From assembly GCF_900114535.1 (NCBI RefSeq), contig NZ_FOTK01000019.1, forward strand, positions 1 through 64,000: DNA of 64,000 nt, given 5' to 3'. Shown here piece by piece: positions 1 through 7,472 of this stretch. The notes beneath the pieces were generated by a model that did not search any database, was not told the DNA's origin, and was given only the letters and a program-made list of their open reading frames with translations. The position numbers and the translations under genes are program-made. The stretch's first letter is position 1. Every line of letters begins with the position of its first letter. This DNA comes from Methylobacterium pseudosasicola (GTDB lineage Bacteria > Pseudomonadota > Alphaproteobacteria > Rhizobiales > Beijerinckiaceae).

Positions 1-315
1 AAGGCCGTGCAGGCAGCCACGGGCGAGAGCGTCGAGGTCGCCTTCGTCGATCAGGGCTACACGGGCGAGAAGCCGGCCGCGGCAGCCCGCGCGCACGGCA
101 TCGAACTGAAGGTGGTAAAGTTGCCCGAGGCCAAGCGGGGCTTCGTACTCCTGCCCCGCCGCTGGGTCGTCGAACGCTCCTTTGCCTGGGCCACACGCTT
201 TCGCAGGCTCGTCAAAGATTACGAGCGCTATGCAAGCACCCTGGCAGACCTGCACCTCGTCGCTTTCGTCTGCCTCATGCTCAAAAAGGCCGCTCAACTC
301 GCCACAGGTTCATAA
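1..315 (+). CDS. IS5-family (IS4-superfamily) transposase, C-terminal fragment
   Basis: This is the last about 104 codons of a DDE transposase, cut by the window edge. FVDQGYTGEKPA carries the second catalytic Asp region. RRWVVERSFAWATRFRRL is the Y/R..E signature of the DDE_Tnp_1 domain, with the catalytic Glu in VVERSF, and RLVKDYER follows. The frame runs without stop from base 1, so the GTG at 7 is not the true start. The family call rests on these motifs. Whether the copy is active cannot be judged from this fragment. Confidence 0.85.
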   Translation, partial: KAVQAATGESVEVAFVDQGYTGEKPAAAARAHGIELKVVKLPEAKRGFVLLPRRWVVERSFAWATRFRRLVKDYERYASTLADLHLVAFVCLMLKKAAQLATGS

Positions 316-323
316 CAGCCTCT
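1..323 (+). mobile_element. Right end of an IS5-like insertion sequence (left part outside window)
   Basis: The transposase frame is open to the left edge and stops at 315. The element probably ends a few bases later, near the sequence AACAGCCTCTAG; a CTAG-type boundary is common for this group. The exact end is inferred because the left terminal repeat is outside the window. The element has inserted into the 3' part of the TIR gene that follows on the other strand. Confidence 0.6.
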
Positions 324-958
324 AGGGCGGCCGAAGGCATTCTGACCGCTGGCTTCGCCTTCGGCGGGTGGGCTGACGGTTTGATCGGGCTTCCGGCCAT
401 TTCGGCGCGGAGGGTCTTCACCAGCTTACCGATGCCCTGGGCAACGTTGAGATAGGCAGCGTCGGCGCTGCGCCAGTCCTGAACGGGCCGACCGTCCTCG
501 GGCAACAGCTTGAAACCGGCGGCCTTTGTCTCTTTCCAACCGCAGGGCCGTACCACGACGCCGACGACCCGAATGGTGCCCCGGGCCCTCCGGGCCATGG
601 CGCGGTCGTACTCCAATTGGCAGTAGCGGCTGAAGATGTACTCGGGACTGAGCAGGGCGACCATAACGTGGGCCTGCCTGAGGGCTTTGGAGATGCCCGC
701 GTCGAGGGCGTCGCCGGGGTCCATCCTTCCGTCGAACCAAGTCTTGACGCCGTCCTTGAGCAGGGGTGCCAGGTGGGTTTCGAGTTTCTGCCGGGCGGCG
801 GCGTCGACGTGGGAGTAGGAGACGAAGATCCGGATCTCGGGCTTGCTTGTCGCGGTCCTGACATTCGCCTTGGCAGTGGCCTTCGCCCTGGTCACCGCGG
901 ACTCTGGTTTCCCGGGGACGGCCGTCTTGGCGGATCGGGTGCGGTTACGCGTGGCCAT
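281..958 (-). CDS. TIR-domain protein, C-terminus replaced by IS sequence
   Basis: The 225-residue protein has a basic low-complexity N-terminus (about 1-40) and then a TIR fold (about 42-175): beta-A motif RIFVSYSHVDAA, a WFDGRMDPGD segment matching box 2, and SRYCQLEYDRAM, where the Glu sits near the place of the catalytic Glu of NADase TIRs. TIR proteins in bacteria often cleave NAD+ in phage defence or act as adaptors. The last 13 or so residues (ALEAVMNLWRVERPF region) are read through the insertion sequence end, so the native C-terminus, and any effector or sensor domain there, is lost. It is divergent from the KfrA-like gene. Function is inferred from family only. Confidence 0.8.
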   Translation of the reverse strand: MATRNRTRSAKTAVPGKPESAVTRAKATAKANVRTATSKPEIRIFVSYSHVDAAARQKLETHLAPLLKDGVKTWFDGRMDPGDALDAGISKALRQAHVMVALLSPEYIFSRYCQLEYDRAMARRARGTIRVVGVVVRPCGWKETKAAGFKLLPEDGRPVQDWRSADAAYLNVAQGIGKLVKTLRAEMAGSPIKPSAHPPKAKPAVRMPSAALEAVMNLWRVERPF

Positions 959-1159
959 GATGCCTCCGGATCGTGGCGGCCAAGGTCTAGGTCAGGCCGC
1001 TCGACCTCGTTTTGTTCCCTGAAAAGGTGTGGATCTGCAACGCGATAACCGGGGCGTCGTGATCGGGTTGCAGTCGGCGGGAGGGGCAGGGACGCGTCGA
1101 GGTGACTGCTTCTTCACGCCTGGGCCCCATGATGACCGAAAGCTGTCGAGGCGCGGGTC

Positions 1160-2248
1160 ATGGTCGATAGGGTCGAGGTCTTTAGGATCGCGGATCAACT
1201 GCGGGCTCTGCGCGGAGACCAGGCGGTGCGCGTCTCGGTCCGGCGCGTACGGGACAAGCTTCGTCGTAAGGGGTCCTTCAGCGACGTCGGGCCGAAGTTG
1301 GCGGTTTGGAAGGCGGCGCGGAATTACCAGCCCGTGATCGAGTTGATGGAGTTGCCGGACGCCTTGCAGAAGCGTTTGGGCGATTTCGGCAAGGCGTTGC
1401 TCGATGAGGTCCAGGCGAACGAGAGCCGCGTCCGGGACGGTGAGCGCGCGAACTTCGAGGTCGAGCGGGCGGCCTTCCGGGAAATGCTGGACGAAGCCGG
1501 CATGACGGTCGACGTGCTGGAGGCTCGGGTGGTCGCGCTCACCGCCGAGGTCGAGCGCCTGCGCAAGGGCGGGGCGACTGAGACATCGGAAAGTTCGGCT
1601 GAGGAGGATACCGAAATACTGCGCCGGCGGGATGTCTGGGAACGAGGCGTGGGACTGCGGACGCTGATGGCCCGGAAGAGGGACGAGATGGTCGGGCCGG
1701 ACGCCCAGGAGGCGTTCTGGAAATCTGTCGAGACCGAGGTGCTGGCGTTGCTCCGGGGACGCGGTCCGATGCCCGCTGGGGATCTTCTGTCTGCCCTGCC
1801 GGCGAGCCTGCTCAACCGCGGGGCCGACGTCGAGATGCCCCTGTCAGTCGGGTGGTTGAGATACAGGCTGCGGTCAATGATCGAGGCAGGCAAGCCGCTC
1901 ACGGAAATGAACGGACGCTTCGTGCCTGTCGAGCCGGACCCTGCCCCGTTGCAGGAGGTCGAGATAAGGTCGCCGCCGCCGTCCCTCGGCGACGCCGTAA
2001 TGTGGGAGGTCCGAAAGGTGCTGCTTGAGCACGGCCCGATGAAGGCAGCCCAGATACGCGAGCGGTTGCCGCTGCGGGTTCACGAGGCCGCCAAGAGGCA
2101 CTGGAAGGATGGGCTGAAGCGTCTCTCGAAGGACATGTCCGAACGGGCGGGACGCGGGTACTATTTCAAGAGCCTGGGCGATGGCCGATACGCAGCGCTG
2201 GAAGGCGTCGAGTTCGCTGGTGCTAGCGACGCCGAGCGCATCGCGTAG
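1160..2248 (+). CDS. KfrA-like DNA-binding coiled-coil protein
   Basis: The 362-residue protein starts with a region like the KfrA_N helix-turn-helix (residues about 2-52: VFRIADQLRALRGDQAVRVS, then GSFSDVGPKLAVWKAAR). A charged helical stretch follows (about 70-150, with EVERAAFREMLDEAG and heptad-like Leu spacing), then two regions resembling winged-helix units (about 195-255 and 275-340, LLEHGPMKAAQIRERLPLR). KfrA proteins are plasmid-encoded repressors and nucleoid-like factors, so this hints at plasmid or island origin. The gene lies alone, 200 bp from the divergent TIR gene. A shared regulatory role is possible but not shown. Confidence 0.65.
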   Translation: MVDRVEVFRIADQLRALRGDQAVRVSVRRVRDKLRRKGSFSDVGPKLAVWKAARNYQPVIELMELPDALQKRLGDFGKALLDEVQANESRVRDGERANFEVERAAFREMLDEAGMTVDVLEARVVALTAEVERLRKGGATETSESSAEEDTEILRRRDVWERGVGLRTLMARKRDEMVGPDAQEAFWKSVETEVLALLRGRGPMPAGDLLSALPASLLNRGADVEMPLSVGWLRYRLRSMIEAGKPLTEMNGRFVPVEPDPAPLQEVEIRSPPPSLGDAVMWEVRKVLLEHGPMKAAQIRERLPLRVHEAAKRHWKDGLKRLSKDMSERAGRGYYFKSLGDGRYAALEGVEFAGASDAERIA

Positions 2249-2956
2249 CGTGTACCGATATGCGTGACCCCTCACGTTCAACGGTAGTAGTCGGTTGACT
2301 TGGCGCCGGACAGCCCAGGCGCTGATGGCGTTTCCTCCCGACGACATGGCCATCAGCCTCGCGCGTCCTGAACTGGGTCTCGAAAGCGGCGTGCGGCGGT
2401 AGCTCGACGAGCTTTCTTCAAGATGCCATGCCGAACTGTCGCCGCGCGGTTTGTTGAATCGGCATAGTCAGCCCACGCTTGGATGCCCCACGATCCCCGG
2501 AGTAACTCATACGCGTGGGTAAACACCCCGCCGGCGGCAGACTGTTACGCACCAGGTAGCGTGTAACGGGTCCCGCTATCCGCTACGGGTTAGCCTTGTT
2601 TGCGTTGTCCGTTGGTCCGAGGATCCCCGATGCTGCCTGCATACGCCTGCCGTTATCGGTAGTCCCGCGGACATCATGCGGCCGCCTTCGGTTTGGGTTG
2701 GTTTGCGTCGCTCACCACCTCGACGGTTCGTAGAGATTAAGGCGGCCTCCTCTTAGAGCTTGGTCTTGCTGCCCCACTGGTGGCTTGACCTCCGGTCTAA
2801 GCCGTCTTTTGACGGAAAAAACTGTAAACGTAAACGAGGCCGCATTCGTCCGAATGCGGCCTCGCTCAACTTCAGGTAATTTCAAACCCGAACTTTGGGT
2901 CCCTGATCACAACATTGGAGCTGAGATCACACACCTTCTTGGCATCGTTCTCGGAC
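2249..2956. other. Intergenic stretch with hairpins, no supported gene
   Basis: About 700 bases of mixed composition without a convincing coding frame. The frame open from 2785 lacks an RBS and reads as low-quality sequence until 3040. It holds a short hairpin CCGTC-TTTT-GACGG near 2801 followed by six A, and the strong perfect hairpin at 2835-2864. It may be a remnant of older insertions, but I recognise no IS ends. Confidence 0.5.
2835..2864 (-). terminator. Perfect 14-bp hairpin, probable terminator
   Basis: CGAGGCCGCATTCG at 2835-2848 pairs perfectly with 2851-2864. Read on the minus strand it is followed by TTTACGTTTACAGTTTTTT, which is T-rich, so it could terminate leftward transcription; on the plus strand there is no T run. 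Confidence 0.5.
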
Positions 2957-3043
2957 ATGAAGTTCATGGACAGCCTCGGCACGCGGCTCGCCAAGCTGTG
3001 CCTGGAGACCGCCCAAGCCGAGCTGGCCGGAGGGGCGTCATGA
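2957..3043 (+). CDS. Small ORF translationally coupled to the next gene
   Basis: This 28-residue frame (begins MKFMDSLGTRLAKL, ends AELAGGAS) has a TGA that overlaps the ATG of the next gene as ATGA at 3040. The frame stays open upstream to before 2900, so it may be the tail of an older, longer gene. GGCCGGAGGGG, just before the junction, could serve as RBS for the downstream gene. I do not recognise the product. Confidence 0.35.
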   Translation: MKFMDSLGTRLAKLCLETAQAELAGGAS

Positions 3044-3609
3044 CCAAACACTGCTACGACTACATCGACGACCAGGCGCAGCCCGAGTGCCTGCGGCGGT
3101 TCCTCGACTACCACTGCCGCCCCGCCGCCCTGAAGTACCCGACGGGCCGTGAGGACTTCGATCGGGGCCTGGAGGAGCGCCTGGGCATGCCCATGTGGCG
3201 GGATCCCGTGCCGGTGCTGTTCGCCCGGCACGAGGGCCGCCCCGTGCGCGTGACGATGGCCTCCCGGTTCGGCGACGTCGGGATCACCGAGCACCTCGAC
3301 GCCGAGCGCGGCTACGACAAGCGCGTCGCGGTCGAGGACCTGACCGACTTCAGCGACGCGGCGCTAGAGCCGAGGGCGACCGTGCATGTGCCCGTCGACT
3401 GGAACGCGCCGACATGGGCCCCCCGGAAGCATGGGCAGCACCGGCGGGCCCGCCGCCGTGAAGCGCCACCACGAAGGCCTTGCCCGGTTCGGGGTGTCCG
3501 AGCCCCATCGGGGCAACCGGGCGCAACGCCGGGCGGCCGCGGCGCAGGCGAGGAGGTCCTGACATGCCAAGCTGGAACCGCCGCGAGAAGCCGGACTACC
3601 GGCACCTGA
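3040..3609 (+). CDS. Unknown protein; C-terminal third probably out of frame
   Basis: The first 125 or so residues look like real coding: MTKHCYDYIDDQAQPECL, then PVLFARHEGRPVRVTMASRF and VAVEDLTDFSDAAL, with GC-rich third positions. From about 3420 on, the frame becomes Arg/Pro-rich and loses GC bias at the third base, while the frame starting at 3431 gains it. A frameshift in the run GGGCCCCCC (3416-3424) would join the two. I do not recognise the family. It starts in an ATGA overlap with the small upstream frame and belongs with the next two genes in one transcription unit. Confidence 0.5.
   Translation: MTKHCYDYIDDQAQPECLRRFLDYHCRPAALKYPTGREDFDRGLEERLGMPMWRDPVPVLFARHEGRPVRVTMASRFGDVGITEHLDAERGYDKRVAVEDLTDFSDAALEPRATVHVPVDWNAPTWAPRKHGQHRRARRREAPPRRPCPVRGVRAPSGQPGATPGGRGAGEEVLTCQAGTAARSRTTGT
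3431..3562 (+). CDS. Small basic ORF or frameshifted tail of the preceding gene
   Basis: The 43-codon frame MGSTGGPAAVKRHHEGLARF... ending in RRAAAAQARRS has strongly GC-biased third positions over its whole length and stops one base before the next ATG at 3564. It lies wholly inside the preceding frame. Two readings fit: a separate small basic protein, or the true C-terminus of the gene starting at 3040 after a single-base frameshift. I favour the second because coding bias switches exactly here. Confidence 0.4.
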   Translation: MGSTGGPAAVKRHHEGLARFGVSEPHRGNRAQRRAAAAQARRS

Positions 3610-4376
3610 AGGACGCCACGCCCGAGTCCGCCCTGCTGGCTGCCATCCGGTCCCCGACGTACGGGGACGGCAACGAGCTGGACATCCAGGCGAGCATGCA
3701 GGCCCGGATCCTCGGCATCTTCGGCGAAGCCGACATGCTCTACCTCGCCCAGCTCGTGCCCTTCCACGAAGCCGCCAGGGCCGCGGATCCCGCCTTCCCC
3801 GGGCATGGCCGGGACTGGAACTCGGTGTTCGTGCACGACGTGGTCGGCAACGCCATCGGCCAGGGCATCAGGCTCGGCATTCTCAGGGAGGCCCCGAATC
3901 CCGGCGGAGACCGGATCTTCCTCCTGGAGATCCGTGCCCCGTTGTTCGAGCGCATGGGGAGCGGCAAGTGGCGCAGGGTCGACCCGCAGCGCAGCGCCAG
4001 GGGCGCCGGCCAGCGCGAGGCGGCCCGGATCCGGCATGCCGAGAAGATCGGCCCCCAGGTTGCCAAGCTGGTGGGTGAGCTGTGCGAGACAGGCGCCCCG
4101 GTGCCCGGCGAATGGTTCACGCGATACCCGGAGCAGTTCGCCCGGCTGAAGGGTCTCGTCGATCGCATCGCCGACGCGCGGCCGACGTTCGAGGATGCCC
4201 ACCGCGGGATGCACCTCGCCGACCAGAAGTGGTGGCTCAAGGGGCTGTCGGATCGCCTCCGCATCGTCCGACGCGAGCTGGCGGACGACCGGTGGGCGGG
4301 CAGGCCTCCCCGCTACGGCGCGCCCGTGCCGGCCGCGCTCCCGGCCGAAGACCTCGACGCGCTCGACGGGCTCTGA
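3564..4376 (+). CDS. Hypothetical protein, 270 residues
   Basis: The start at 3564 has an AGGAGG seven bases upstream, and the preceding stop ends two bases before. The protein begins MPSWNRREKPDYRHLKDATP. It contains an Asp/Glu-rich helical N-terminal half (LYLAQLVPFHEAARAADPAF, WNSVFVHDVVGNAIGQGIRL) and a basic, Trp-containing C-terminal part (HLADQKWWLKGLSDRLRIV). No signal peptide, membrane segment or familiar catalytic motif is visible. It appears to be the main product of the unknown cluster 2957-4376. Convergent with the gene at 4407, separated by a hairpin. Confidence 0.6.
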   Translation: MPSWNRREKPDYRHLKDATPESALLAAIRSPTYGDGNELDIQASMQARILGIFGEADMLYLAQLVPFHEAARAADPAFPGHGRDWNSVFVHDVVGNAIGQGIRLGILREAPNPGGDRIFLLEIRAPLFERMGSGKWRRVDPQRSARGAGQREAARIRHAEKIGPQVAKLVGELCETGAPVPGEWFTRYPEQFARLKGLVDRIADARPTFEDAHRGMHLADQKWWLKGLSDRLRIVRRELADDRWAGRPPRYGAPVPAALPAEDLDALDGL

Positions 4377-4383
4377 TCCCTTC

Positions 4384-4410
4384 TTAAGGCAAAGTCCGAG
4401 ATTGCCTTAA
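4384..4410. terminator. Bidirectional hairpin between convergent genes
   Basis: TTAAGGCAA at 4384-4392 pairs perfectly with TTGCCTTAA at 4402-4410 around a nine-base loop. It lies between the stop at 4376 and the stop of the opposing gene at 4407, which it overlaps. A convergent terminator is the simplest reading. Confidence 0.55.
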
Positions 4411-4697
4411 ACAGGTACCACGCCGTCCAGCCAGGCCTGGACCGCCCGACGCTCGCCAGCGTTCATGCCCCGGAGGATGCCCCCGACCTCGCGGTAGCCC
4501 CACGTCCGGCCGTCCGGCGCCGTGGCGCCATCGATGTAATCGAGGGAACCGGCGTCGAGGTGGACCCTGATGCGCCAGTCGCCGATGCGCACGGCCTGGA
4601 TCCCGTCGTAGGGGAGGCTCCCCCCATCGACCAGGCCGGCCTTCATGGATCCGGCCATCGCGGCGCGGATGATTTCGAGGACGTCGCCATCGTTCAT
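4407..4697 (-). CDS. Hypothetical protein, 96 residues
   Basis: The small acidic protein begins MNDGDVLEIIRAAMAGSMKA and continues with a predicted beta-rich middle (DGIQAVRIGDWRIRVHLDAG, DYIDGATAPDGRTWGY) and a helix (GMNAGERRAVQAWLDGVV). The mix of a short N-terminal helix with three strands suggests a compact fold. There is no signal peptide. Convergent with the unknown cluster to its left and followed on the right by the tRNA-Phe-like gene. Function unknown. Confidence 0.55.
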   Translation of the reverse strand: MNDGDVLEIIRAAMAGSMKAGLVDGGSLPYDGIQAVRIGDWRIRVHLDAGSLDYIDGATAPDGRTWGYREVGGILRGMNAGERRAVQAWLDGVVPV

Positions 4698-4811
4698 GCA
4701 CGGATTCTCGCGCCGGGCGTGTCATCGGGCAAGCCGGGACGGGTGCTGAGTATCGAGGAAGGTGTCCGGGACCCTATGCGAATCCTCGGTGAGATGGGAC
4801 CATCCGGTCGA

Positions 4812-4887
4812 GCCCCGGCAGCTGACCCGGTGATAGCGCTGGACTGAAAATCCGGAGAGTGTCGTTCGACTCGACACCGGGGCACCA
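4812..4887 (+). tRNA. Divergent tRNA-Phe(GAA)-like gene
   Basis: A full cloverleaf can be folded. The acceptor is GCCCCGG/CCGGGGC, with discriminator A and encoded CCA. The D-stem is GCTG/TAGC with GG in the loop, the anticodon arm CTGGA-CTGAAAA-TCCGG with U33 and anticodon GAA, the variable loop AGAG, and the T-arm TGTCG-TTCGACT-CGACA. A14, G18, G19, A21, G53, C61 and A58 are present. Odd points: C8 instead of U8 and a C15/G48 pair in place of the usual purine-pyrimidine Levitt pair. It is not the canonical chromosomal tRNA-Phe and is probably an accessory gene of the left island, possibly functional or decaying. Confidence 0.6.
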
Positions 4888-4899
4888 CCACCGCCCGTA

Positions 4900-4950
4900 A
4901 CGTATCGCATGTGAGACGCTAAGCGGCTTACGGTCTAACCTGCGATACGT
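4900..4950. repeat. 10-bp inverted repeat downstream of the tRNA-Phe-like gene
   Basis: ACGTATCGCA at 4900-4909 and TGCGATACGT at 4941-4950 are perfect inverse copies separated by 31 bases. It may be a hairpin at the end of the tRNA transcript or a recombinase or regulator site; no T run follows. Confidence 0.45.
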
Positions 4951-5124
4951 CGGCGCCCAGGCTTTCGGGCCGCGTCGGGAAGGACAGGGCGCCCGATCCT
5001 GTGGATTCTCGCGCGGCCTGCGGTACGCGGAGGCCAGGGATCCGTGGTACTTTTGCGGTACTTCGCGGATCGTAGATGGCGCCGGGCCGTTGAAATCGCT
5101 CGGCTATTCCGGGCGATGCATGGG

Positions 5125-5216
5125 TGGCGGAGACGGAGGGATTCGAACCCTCGATACCCCTTTCGGGGTATGCTCATTTAGCAAACGAGTGCCTTCAGCC
5201 GCTCGGCCACGTCTCC
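5125..5216 (-). tRNA. tRNA-Ser(GCU)
   Basis: The 92-base class II tRNA on the minus strand has acceptor GGAGACG, anticodon loop TTTGCTAAA with GCT, a long variable arm with a TACCCC/GGGGTA stem, T-loop GGTTCGAATCC and encoded CCA. Its 3' end faces the accessory segment at 1-5124, the usual geometry for island integration, although no integrase is in view there. Confidence 0.95.
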
Positions 5217-5228
5217 GGCGCTCTGGCT

Positions 5229-6074
5229 CTAGAAGGTCGGATCGGGCGGGTCAACCCGATCCGGTGGGATGGCGGCGCGGCGGCGGCGTTCGTAGTGCTT
5301 GGCGATGCGCAGATGCCGCGACATGGCGTAGTTCATGGCCGTCAGGAAGCCGTAGGTGCCGCGCAGGAAGTGGCGCCGGCCGAGATAGGCCTTCAGGAAA
5401 TTGCCCGGCAGCTCGACGAAGACGCGCCAGCTTGGAATCACCACGCCCCGGGCTTCGAGGTCGTCCGCCTGCTGGTCGGAATAGCGGTTGAGCTTGTCCA
5501 GCTGGTCGCCGAGCGAGCGCACCGAGAAATGGTGGATGATCCCCCGGAGGCGGCCGGGCTTCACCCCGGGCTCCAGGGCGACGCGGTCGTGGACCGGGGA
5601 GGGGGCGTAGCGGCCCCGGTCCTTGCGGTAGAGCCGCACCGGAGTCAGCGTGTAGGCCCAGGGATGGGGCCGCCCCTCGCCGGGGAAGACTTCCGCAATG
5701 CCGATCCGCCAGGCCGGCCGGTGCGGCTCGCCAGCGGCGAACAGGGCGCGGATCTCGGCCGCGAGGTCGGCGGGGACGACCTCGTCGGCGTCGAGGTTCA
5801 GGAGCCAGACATGTCGGCACTGCTCCTCGGCGAAGCGCTTCTGCGGGCCGTAGCCCGGCCAGGGATTGTGGATCACCCGGGCGCCGAGCGAAGCCGCCAG
5901 CGCCTGGGTGCAGTCCGTAGAGCCGGAATCGACCACCACGAGATCGTCGGTCAGGTCGCGCACCGCCCGGATCGTCGCGCCGATCCGGTCCGCCTCGTTG
6001 CGGGCAATGATGAAGATCGACAGGGGCAGCGGCGCCGGGCCGGCCGCCCCAGGGCCCATCGGCGTTTCGGTCAC
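5229..6074 (-). CDS. Family 2 glycosyltransferase (WaaE/KdtX-like)
   Basis: The 281-residue cytoplasmic GT-A enzyme has LSIFIIARNEADRI at the N-terminus (nucleotide-sugar binding), VVVDSGSTDCT and the metal-binding DADE in LLNLDADEVVP. The C-terminal part (HHFSVRSLGDQLDKLNRYSD, FLRGTYGFLTAMNYAMSRHL) resembles lipopolysaccharide core beta-1,4-glucosyltransferases. It likely adds a sugar to LPS core or another surface glycan; donor and acceptor are not shown. GTG start overlaps the lysA stop as GTGA, so it is translated with lysA. Confidence 0.8.
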   Translation of the reverse strand: MTETPMGPGAAGPAPLPLSIFIIARNEADRIGATIRAVRDLTDDLVVVDSGSTDCTQALAASLGARVIHNPWPGYGPQKRFAEEQCRHVWLLNLDADEVVPADLAAEIRALFAAGEPHRPAWRIGIAEVFPGEGRPHPWAYTLTPVRLYRKDRGRYAPSPVHDRVALEPGVKPGRLRGIIHHFSVRSLGDQLDKLNRYSDQQADDLEARGVVIPSWRVFVELPGNFLKAYLGRRHFLRGTYGFLTAMNYAMSRHLRIAKHYERRRRAAIPPDRVDPPDPTF

Positions 6075-7339
6075 GCCAGCCAGTCCGGCACCCGGTCGAG
6101 GGCGACGAGATCCTCGACGCTCACCCGCGGGCGCACCACGGCCGCTCGGTCGCCGCGCACCAGCACCTCGGGCACCAGGGCTCTGGTGTTGTAGGTGCAG
6201 GCCTGGACCGCCCCGTAGGCGCCCGCGCTCATCACGGCGATCAGGTCGCCGGCCTTCACCGCCGGCATCTCGCGGTTGAGGGCGAGGTAGTCGCCGCTCT
6301 CGCAGACCGGGCCGACCACGTCGGCGATCACGCGGGGCGTGTCCGGCCCCGGCTCGGCGACCGGGCGCAGGCCGTGATAGGCCTCGTACAGGGTCGGGCG
6401 GATCAGGTCGTTCATCGCGGCGTCGACGATCACGAAGGTGCGTCCCTCGGAATGCTTCACATACAGCACCCGGGTCACCAGGATCCCGGCATTGCCGGCA
6501 ATCATCCGGCCTATCTCGAAGACCGGGCGCAGGCCGAGCGGCGCGAAATGCGGCCGCAGGGTCGCGGCCAGGGCGGCGGGATCGGGCGGCGGGGCGTTGT
6601 CGTCCCGGTACGGGATGCCGAGGCCGCCGCCGAAATCGATGTGGCGCAGGGGATGGCCCGCAGCCAGGAGCTGCTTGGCGAGCTCGGCCAGGAGCCGCGC
6701 GGCGCTGGTGAACGGTGCCAGGTCGGTGATCTGGCTGCCGATATGCATGTCGACGCCGTGGATCGCGATCCCGGGCAGGGCGGCGGCGGCGGCATAGACC
6801 TCCGGGGCCCGGGTGATCGGGATGCCGAACTTGTTCTCGTACTTGCCGGTGGAGATCTTGGCGTGGGTGCCGGCATCCACGTCCGGGTTGACCCGCACCG
6901 AGACCGGCGCGGTCAGGCCGAGGCTCACTGCGGTCTCGGAGAGCTGGACCAACTCCGGCTCGCTCTCGACATTAAAGCAGAAGATGCCCGCCTGGAGCGC
7001 GGCGACCATCTCGTCCCGGGTCTTGCCGACGCCGGAGAACACGATCTTGGCCGGATCGACCCCGGCCGCCAGCGCCCGGTGCAACTCGCCGCCGGAGACG
7101 ATGTCCATGCCGGCGCCCTGGGCCGCGAGGGTCCGCAGCACGGCCTGATTCGAGTTCGCCTTCATGGCGAAGCAGACCAACGCGTCGTCGCCCGCGAAGG
7201 CCTCGGCGAACACGCGGTAATGCCGCTCCAGGGTGGCGCTGCTGTAGCAGTAGAACGGCGTGCCGACTTCCGCGGCGAGGCCCGTCAGGTCGACGTCCTC
7301 GGCCAGCAGGCGGCCGTCGCGATAGTGGAAATGGTGCAT
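6071..7339 (-). CDS. lysA: Diaminopimelate decarboxylase
   Basis: This PLP enzyme of fold III makes L-lysine from meso-diaminopimelate. The 422-residue length from the ATG at 7339 (MHHFHYRDGRLLAED) fits the family; longer frames upstream are not needed. Visible motifs are the PLP lysine in CFAMKANSNQAVL, HIGSQITDLAPF, the glycine-rich phosphate loop DFGGGLGIPY and the second-subunit active-site motif GPVCESGDYLA with its Cys. It is downstream of lptM, the conserved neighbour in proteobacteria, and overlaps the glycosyltransferase start by four bases. A parS-like palindrome lies about 40 bp upstream of the start. Confidence 0.97.
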   Translation of the reverse strand: MHHFHYRDGRLLAEDVDLTGLAAEVGTPFYCYSSATLERHYRVFAEAFAGDDALVCFAMKANSNQAVLRTLAAQGAGMDIVSGGELHRALAAGVDPAKIVFSGVGKTRDEMVAALQAGIFCFNVESEPELVQLSETAVSLGLTAPVSVRVNPDVDAGTHAKISTGKYENKFGIPITRAPEVYAAAAALPGIAIHGVDMHIGSQITDLAPFTSAARLLAELAKQLLAAGHPLRHIDFGGGLGIPYRDDNAPPPDPAALAATLRPHFAPLGLRPVFEIGRMIAGNAGILVTRVLYVKHSEGRTFVIVDAAMNDLIRPTLYEAYHGLRPVAEPGPDTPRVIADVVGPVCESGDYLALNREMPAVKAGDLIAVMSAGAYGAVQACTYNTRALVPEVLVRGDRAAVVRPRVSVEDLVALDRVPDWLA

Positions 7340-7375
7340 CTCGGCCGTATCTCTCCTGCATGCCGGAGCGCGAGG

Positions 7376-7391
7376 TGTTTCCCGTGAAACA
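7376..7391. promoter_or_regulatory. parS-like 16-mer (candidate ParB site)
   Basis: TGTTTCCCGTGAAACA differs at one position from the bacterial chromosomal parS consensus TGTTTCACGTGAAACA. It is in the non-coding gap between lptM and lysA, so it is not explained by protein coding. ParB binds such sites to organise the origin-proximal chromosome. A chance match is possible for a single copy. Confidence 0.6.
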
Positions 7392-7472
7392 TCCCGGCCG
7401 CCTGTCGGCGGAGCGCCCAGCGACGCGGGCGGACACGGCGCAGGCGCGGAGCAGGGCTCCGGCAGAAGCCGT

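Noticed and set aside
2249..2784. Possible IS remnant in the left gap
   Set aside because: No transposase fragment or paired terminal repeats could be recognised.
5124..6194. Long plus-strand frame starting AETEGFEPSIPL
   Set aside because: The first part is the reverse complement of tRNA-Ser and the rest is the antisense of the glycosyltransferase gene. This opening is a known artefact of tRNA-Ser regions.
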